This document shows positions 60,124 to 64,000 of a stretch of 64,000 nt of DNA, piece after piece. How positions within the stretch are numbered: the first letter of the stretch is position 1; every line of letters starts with the position of its first letter. Made by a program: the position numbers and the translations under genes. The notes beneath the pieces are model-generated. The model was not told the origin of the DNA, ran no database searches, and saw only the letters and a list, made by a program, of their open reading frames with translations. The stretch comes from Acidobacteriota bacterium (GTDB lineage Bacteria; Acidobacteriota; Terriglobia; Bryobacterales; Bryobacteraceae). Location of the stretch: assembly GCA_029776225.1 (NCBI GenBank), contig JAKOTR010000053.1:372001-436000 (forward strand). Reading direction: 5' to 3'.

Positions 60124-63100
60124 ATGAAGCTGACCAAGTGCTTGGGTGTGGCGTGTCTTCTCCTTCCCTCCCTCCTATTTGGGCAGGAGTTCCGCGCCAC
60201 GATTTCCGGTCACGTTTACGACCCTACTAACGCCGCCGTTCCCGGCGCCAACATACAGGCCGTAAACGTAGCGACTAACGAAACCGCAACCGCAGTCACG
60301 GATGCTTCGGGAGCTTACACAATTCCCTTTCTCCGTCCTGGCCAGTACAGACTGACAGTAACGGCGCAGGGGTTCAAGCAGTTCATCCGTGAGAATATCA
60401 CTTTGGAAGTTGGCAGGATCGCCGGCATCGATGTAACACTGGAGGTCGGCGAGGTTACCGAATCGGTCAGCGTCACTGCTGAAGCGGCGCTGCTGGAGAC
60501 CCAGACGGCCAGCCGCGGCGGCGTCGTCAACACCGTTCAGGTAGCCGAGCTGCCGCTCAACAGCCGGAATCCGTTTATGCTCGGCTCGATGATGGCGGGC
60601 GTCACCTTCCGCGGTGCGGCCATCTGGCAGCGGCCGTTCGACAACGGCGCCATCGCCGAGTGGTCGGTGAACGGCGGCCGGCAGTCCAACAACGAGTTTC
60701 TGCTGGACGGCGCGCCCAACAATGCTCAGGCGGGCGGTAACAACATCGCCTACGTGCCCATCGTGGACGCGGTGCAGGAGTTCAATGTGCAGTCGAACTC
60801 CTACGACGCCCAGTACGGGCATACCGGCGGCGGCATCTTCAACGTCATCCTGAAAAGCGGAACGCAGGAGCTGCACGGAGCTGCCTGGGAGTTCTACCGA
60901 ACCAAAGCATTAGACGCTAACACGTTCCAAAACAATGCGATAGGGGAGGAGCGCCCGGACCACAAGCTGCATCAGTACGGCGTTCAGTTGGGCGGGCCCC
61001 TTTACTTCCCCAAGCTTCTTAAGAAGGACTCCAACGTAAAAGCCTTTTTCCTGGGCAGCTTCGAAAATTACTACGAGGAATGGCCGCAGTTCCTCCGCAA
61101 CTCGTTTCCCGAGCCGGAGATGCGGGAAGGCGACTTCAGCAAGCTGACCACCGCGGACGGCCGGCCAATCATCATTTACAACCCGTTTACGAGCCGGTTT
61201 GATGCAAACGGAGACCCGATTCGCGAACCGTTCCCCAACAACAGGATCCCTGAAAGCATGATCCACCCGGTCGCCAGGGAGGTGACCAAGTACATGCCGA
61301 TGCCGAATGCGAAAACTCCGGGTCAACGGTACTCGATGCAGAACCTGCTGAATCCGGAGTACGCGGCAACCGACGATTTCTACAACCTGATTCTGAAGTT
61401 CGACTGGAATTTTGGCGACAAGCACCGGGCTTTCATCCGGCACGCCTCGAACGACCGGACCGAGGACCGGTGCATTAACGGCATCTGCGAGGGTCCCGGC
61501 ATGGACGGCCAGCAGCCTTTCCAGCGCATCAACGATGCCTACGTGCTGGACTGGGTCGGATCGCTTTCGCCGACCCTGGTCGTGAACGTGCGCGGAGCGT
61601 ATAACCGCTTTATCGAAAAAGGCTTCGGGCGCGGCAACGAGAACTTCGATTTGACCTCGCTCGGGTTGCCCCCCTCGCTTATCAGCCAGCTCCCCGGCCC
61701 GACCTACTTCGGACGCTGGGAATTCGAGAACGGCTACGCGCCGCTGGGCCGGTATCAGTCGATCAACATCACTAACAACTACGCGCTGATGGGCAATGTA
61801 ACCAAGGTGGCGGGCAGCCATACGGTGAAGATGGGTGTCGACATCCGCCGCATCCACTACATCCAGCAAAACAGCGGTAACATCCTTTACTTCCAGGGCC
61901 AGACGCGGTGGACCCAGCGGTTGTATAACCAGGGGGAGGAGACTTCGGGGGACGGCTACGCCTCGTTCCTGCTCGGCATTGTGAATGCCTCCTCGAACTA
62001 CCCGCTGTATCCGTTCACCCGGCAGTGGTACATCGCGCCGTATATTCAGGACGACTGGAAGGTGACCCGCAGGCTGACCCTGAACCTGGGCTTGCGCTGG
62101 GATTACAACGGTCCTCCGGACGAGAAGTGGAACCGCATAAACCGCGGCTTCGACCGGAACGCGCCCAACCCGGTGGCCAGCCAGATTCCCGCTGAGATGC
62201 TGGACCAGTATCCGCAACTGAGGGACCTGAAAGGGGGGCTAAGATTCGCCGGCGTGGACGGCCTGCCCAGGATCGTCGGCGACCGCGACTTGAATAACTT
62301 CCAGCCTCGTATCGGCGCCGCCTACCAGCTCACCTCGAAACTGGTCTTGCGCGGCGGCTACGGCCTTTACTACCTGAACCCGAATAACGACTATTTGAAG
62401 TTCGTCGGTTTCAGCACGAGCACGCCGTCGGTTTACAGCATTGACGGCAACCGGACTCCGATCGTCAATCTCGGAAACCCCTTCCCGGACGGCATCAACG
62501 TGCCGCCGGGCGCTTCCCGCGGTCTCCTGACCTACGTGGGGCAAAACACGAGCTGGTTTAACCCCAGCTTCGTCACTCCGAAGCTCCACTCCTTCTCTGT
62601 GGGGTGGCAGTATCAGCTCACCCAGGCGGCTACCGTGGAAGCGAGTTACGTGGGCACCCGGACCGTCGACGCCAACAACGAAAAGGCGTTCAACATTCCT
62701 TCGGCGGAATTCCGCAAGAGCTGCAACTTGTTGGAAGGCGGCGATCCGGTTTACTGCAACCAGGCGCTGCCTAACCCGTTCCGGAACGTCCCAGCGTTCC
62801 AGGGCACCAGCTTCTATACCGCCGCGACTCTGTCGCGATATCAGCTTGCCCGTCCGTTCCCGCAGTTCAGCGGGGATATGACCGAGCAGGGCCGCAACGG
62901 CAGCCGGTTCTGGTATAACTCGCTCCAGATCAACTACAACCACCGGTTCGGCCGCGGCCTCACCTTCCTTGCCAATTACTCGCTGAGCAAGACGGTCGAG
63001 AGCTGGGGCTACAACGATCCGTTCAACAATGTCGAGCAGCGGGGTCTGTACTTCAACGACCGCCCGCACTGGTTCAAAGCAACGGCGGTCTACGACCTGC

Positions 63101-63705
63101 CGTTCGGCCGCAACCAGCGTTTCGGCGCCGGAACGACGGGCGTCGTCTCGAAGCTGATCAGCGGCTGGGAGATCACGGGCTTCTTCAACTGGGCTTCCGG
63201 TGAACCGAACAATTTGCCGGGCAACGTGATCCAGTTGAAAGACCCGCGAACGATCGGCGGCCGCTGGACAGGCAAGGTGGACTGGAAGGCCCACCAGGTG
63301 GTCGGCTGGAACAACTGCGTACTGCGGCAGTTCAACGACGGCCGCATCGAGCCGATGGCCTACAGCCTGGCATCCGGCTGCGGGGAAGACTTCTCCAATT
63401 ACGCGTGGCTCATGACGGCCGACTACGCCCCCCGCATGACGCCGTACCGCAGCGGGCAGATCCGCAAGCAGCCGATGCTCACGTTCGACGCATCGCTGAA
63501 CAAGACCACAACCATCACCGAGCGTTTCCGGCTGCAACTGGGCCTGGAGGCGTTCAACGTGCTCAACCACTACTATTACGGGCGCGATAACCACTTCAAC
63601 ACCACACCGACCGACTCGAACTTCGGGACGCAGTTTCCGAGCCAGGCCTGGATCGGCAACGGCTATCCCCGGCAGGTGCAGGTGCGCATGAAGCTGATTT
63701 GGTAG
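60124..63705 (+). CDS. Oar-type TonB-dependent receptor with carboxypeptidase-regulatory N-terminus
   Basis: 1193 residues, the same type as the receptor at 26713. Signal peptide (CLGVACLLLPSLLFGQ), carboxypeptidase regulatory-like domain (about 22-110: RATISGHVYDPTNAAVPGAN and AYTIPFLRPGQYRLTV), plug (about 120-240, with AEWSVNGGRQSNNEFLLDGA) and a long barrel ending KLIW, a terminal aromatic residue as required for barrel assembly. Likely an importer of large oligosaccharides or peptides. Homology to the first receptor is moderate, so they are not recent duplicates. The ATG is preceded by AAAGGAAGGGG. Its own leader and promoter suggest separate control. Confidence 0.93.
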   Translation: MKLTKCLGVACLLLPSLLFGQEFRATISGHVYDPTNAAVPGANIQAVNVATNETATAVTDASGAYTIPFLRPGQYRLTVTAQGFKQFIRENITLEVGRIAGIDVTLEVGEVTESVSVTAEAALLETQTASRGGVVNTVQVAELPLNSRNPFMLGSMMAGVTFRGAAIWQRPFDNGAIAEWSVNGGRQSNNEFLLDGAPNNAQAGGNNIAYVPIVDAVQEFNVQSNSYDAQYGHTGGGIFNVILKSGTQELHGAAWEFYRTKALDANTFQNNAIGEERPDHKLHQYGVQLGGPLYFPKLLKKDSNVKAFFLGSFENYYEEWPQFLRNSFPEPEMREGDFSKLTTADGRPIIIYNPFTSRFDANGDPIREPFPNNRIPESMIHPVAREVTKYMPMPNAKTPGQRYSMQNLLNPEYAATDDFYNLILKFDWNFGDKHRAFIRHASNDRTEDRCINGICEGPGMDGQQPFQRINDAYVLDWVGSLSPTLVVNVRGAYNRFIEKGFGRGNENFDLTSLGLPPSLISQLPGPTYFGRWEFENGYAPLGRYQSINITNNYALMGNVTKVAGSHTVKMGVDIRRIHYIQQNSGNILYFQGQTRWTQRLYNQGEETSGDGYASFLLGIVNASSNYPLYPFTRQWYIAPYIQDDWKVTRRLTLNLGLRWDYNGPPDEKWNRINRGFDRNAPNPVASQIPAEMLDQYPQLRDLKGGLRFAGVDGLPRIVGDRDLNNFQPRIGAAYQLTSKLVLRGGYGLYYLNPNNDYLKFVGFSTSTPSVYSIDGNRTPIVNLGNPFPDGINVPPGASRGLLTYVGQNTSWFNPSFVTPKLHSFSVGWQYQLTQAATVEASYVGTRTVDANNEKAFNIPSAEFRKSCNLLEGGDPVYCNQALPNPFRNVPAFQGTSFYTAATLSRYQLARPFPQFSGDMTEQGRNGSRFWYNSLQINYNHRFGRGLTFLANYSLSKTVESWGYNDPFNNVEQRGLYFNDRPHWFKATAVYDLPFGRNQRFGAGTTGVVSKLISGWEITGFFNWASGEPNNLPGNVIQLKDPRTIGGRWTGKVDWKAHQVVGWNNCVLRQFNDGRIEPMAYSLASGCGEDFSNYAWLMTADYAPRMTPYRSGQIRKQPMLTFDASLNKTTTITERFRLQLGLEAFNVLNHYYYGRDNHFNTTPTDSNFGTQFPSQAWIGNGYPRQVQVRMKLIW

Positions 63706-63954
63706 CTCAGCGGCAGTGACCTGACCACGCGCGAAGTCCGGCCGCTCGATGGGTTTCAAGTGCAGAGGCCCGTCGGGCGGCCGGCGCGCATTCCCCCTCG
63801 CTTCCCCCGGGCCCATCCACTCCGCCGCTTCTGGACCCATCCGCTCCCCTCGCTTTCGGAATCTCCCTGTGATGTAATGGCAAGCGTTGAGCCTCGCGCC
63901 GCTGGAATGCTTTGGTGCACCGCGGCCGCGAGGCCGATCGAACAGGGAGTCACA

Positions 63955-64000
63955 ATGAATCGCGTTCTTCTACTGTTTTCTTATGTTTTTTGCTTCGGCC
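63955..64000 (+). CDS. Start of a gene cut by the window edge
   Basis: Fifteen complete codons are visible: an ATG five bases after GGGAG and a hydrophobic start MNRVLLLFSYVFCFG that looks like a signal peptide. The rest lies outside the window, so no function can be given. It follows the Oar receptor by 249 bases in which nothing else was recognised. Confidence 0.5.
   Translation, partial: MNRVLLLFSYVFCFG

Noticed and set aside
62239-63840. Long open frame antisense to the second Oar receptor
   Set aside because: Composition is that of a reverse-frame shadow; no motif or signal peptide, and it runs through the receptor barrel.

Overview
The window (about 63% GC by eye, densely coded on both strands, few gaps) looks like chromosomal DNA of an acidobacterium, most likely a Bryobacterales/Solibacter-type organism. 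This is an inference from family content: two very large Oar-type TonB-dependent receptors with a carboxypeptidase-regulatory N-terminus, a von Willebrand A protein of the acidobacterial type, a leftover of an ADOP/MacB-type FtsX permease, a membrane-tethered winged-helix regulator of a type common in this phylum, and many twin-arginine-leader catabolic proteins. LPS-transport genes and outer-membrane proteins show a diderm cell.

Layout. 1-5269 (minus): a run of secreted or Tat-leader proteins (DUF362 protein, unknown protein with an amidotransferase-like fold, mannonate-dehydratase-like enzyme, small DUF2007-like protein, aldo/keto reductase, O-methyltransferase), divergent from a Tat-leader glycoside hydrolase (5362), a DUF192 protein and an orphan Xre-like protein. 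8394-9212 (minus): M23 peptidase. 9315-16587 (plus): a compact polysaccharide operon with stop/start overlaps (flippase, polymerase/ligase, three GT4 glycosyltransferases, methyltransferase, initiating phosphosugar transferase). It runs into 16645-22839: an LptC/LptA-like fusion, lptB, rpoN, long hpf and rapZ. 22841-25918 (minus): overlapping radical SAM, Gfo/Idh/MocA and GT2 genes. 26029-26619: an FtsX remnant and a 46-residue zinc-ribbon protein. 26713-31773: an Oar receptor divergent from a membrane-bound winged-helix regulator. 31792-33702: degenerate tandem copies of an aminotransferase 3' end, the aminotransferase and coaD. 33832-36657: an OmpA-coiled coil-PKD/Ig surface protein, divergent from rnpB (36849-37211). 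37245-45843: GH15 enzyme, enolase-superfamily enzyme, FAD/Fe-S dehydrogenase, SDR, a small membrane protein and Ku. 45959-51374 (minus): receiver protein, glnE, MOSC protein, glnA. 51481-57199 (plus): xseA, VWA protein, second receiver, GH3 enzyme, UPF0173 hydrolase. 57189-59477: malic enzyme. 60124-63705: second Oar receptor behind a long upstream region with a good promoter and a foldable leader. A further gene starts at 63955 and runs off the edge.

The genes point to a heterotroph that degrades plant or microbial polymers and sugar acids (GH, GH15, GH3, mannonate dehydratase, enolase superfamily, aldo/keto reductase and SDR enzymes, TonB-type receptors), builds a surface polysaccharide and LPS, and controls nitrogen assimilation by glutamine synthetase adenylylation (GlnE with the target Tyr397 present in GlnA). 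No intact mobile element, CRISPR array, tRNA or rRNA was seen. The most unusual features are the tandemly repeated gene end at 31792-32096, the divergent regulator/receptor pair at 26713-31773, the LptC/LptA-like fusion, and two oxidoreductases with C-terminal membrane anchors at 40293-44376.
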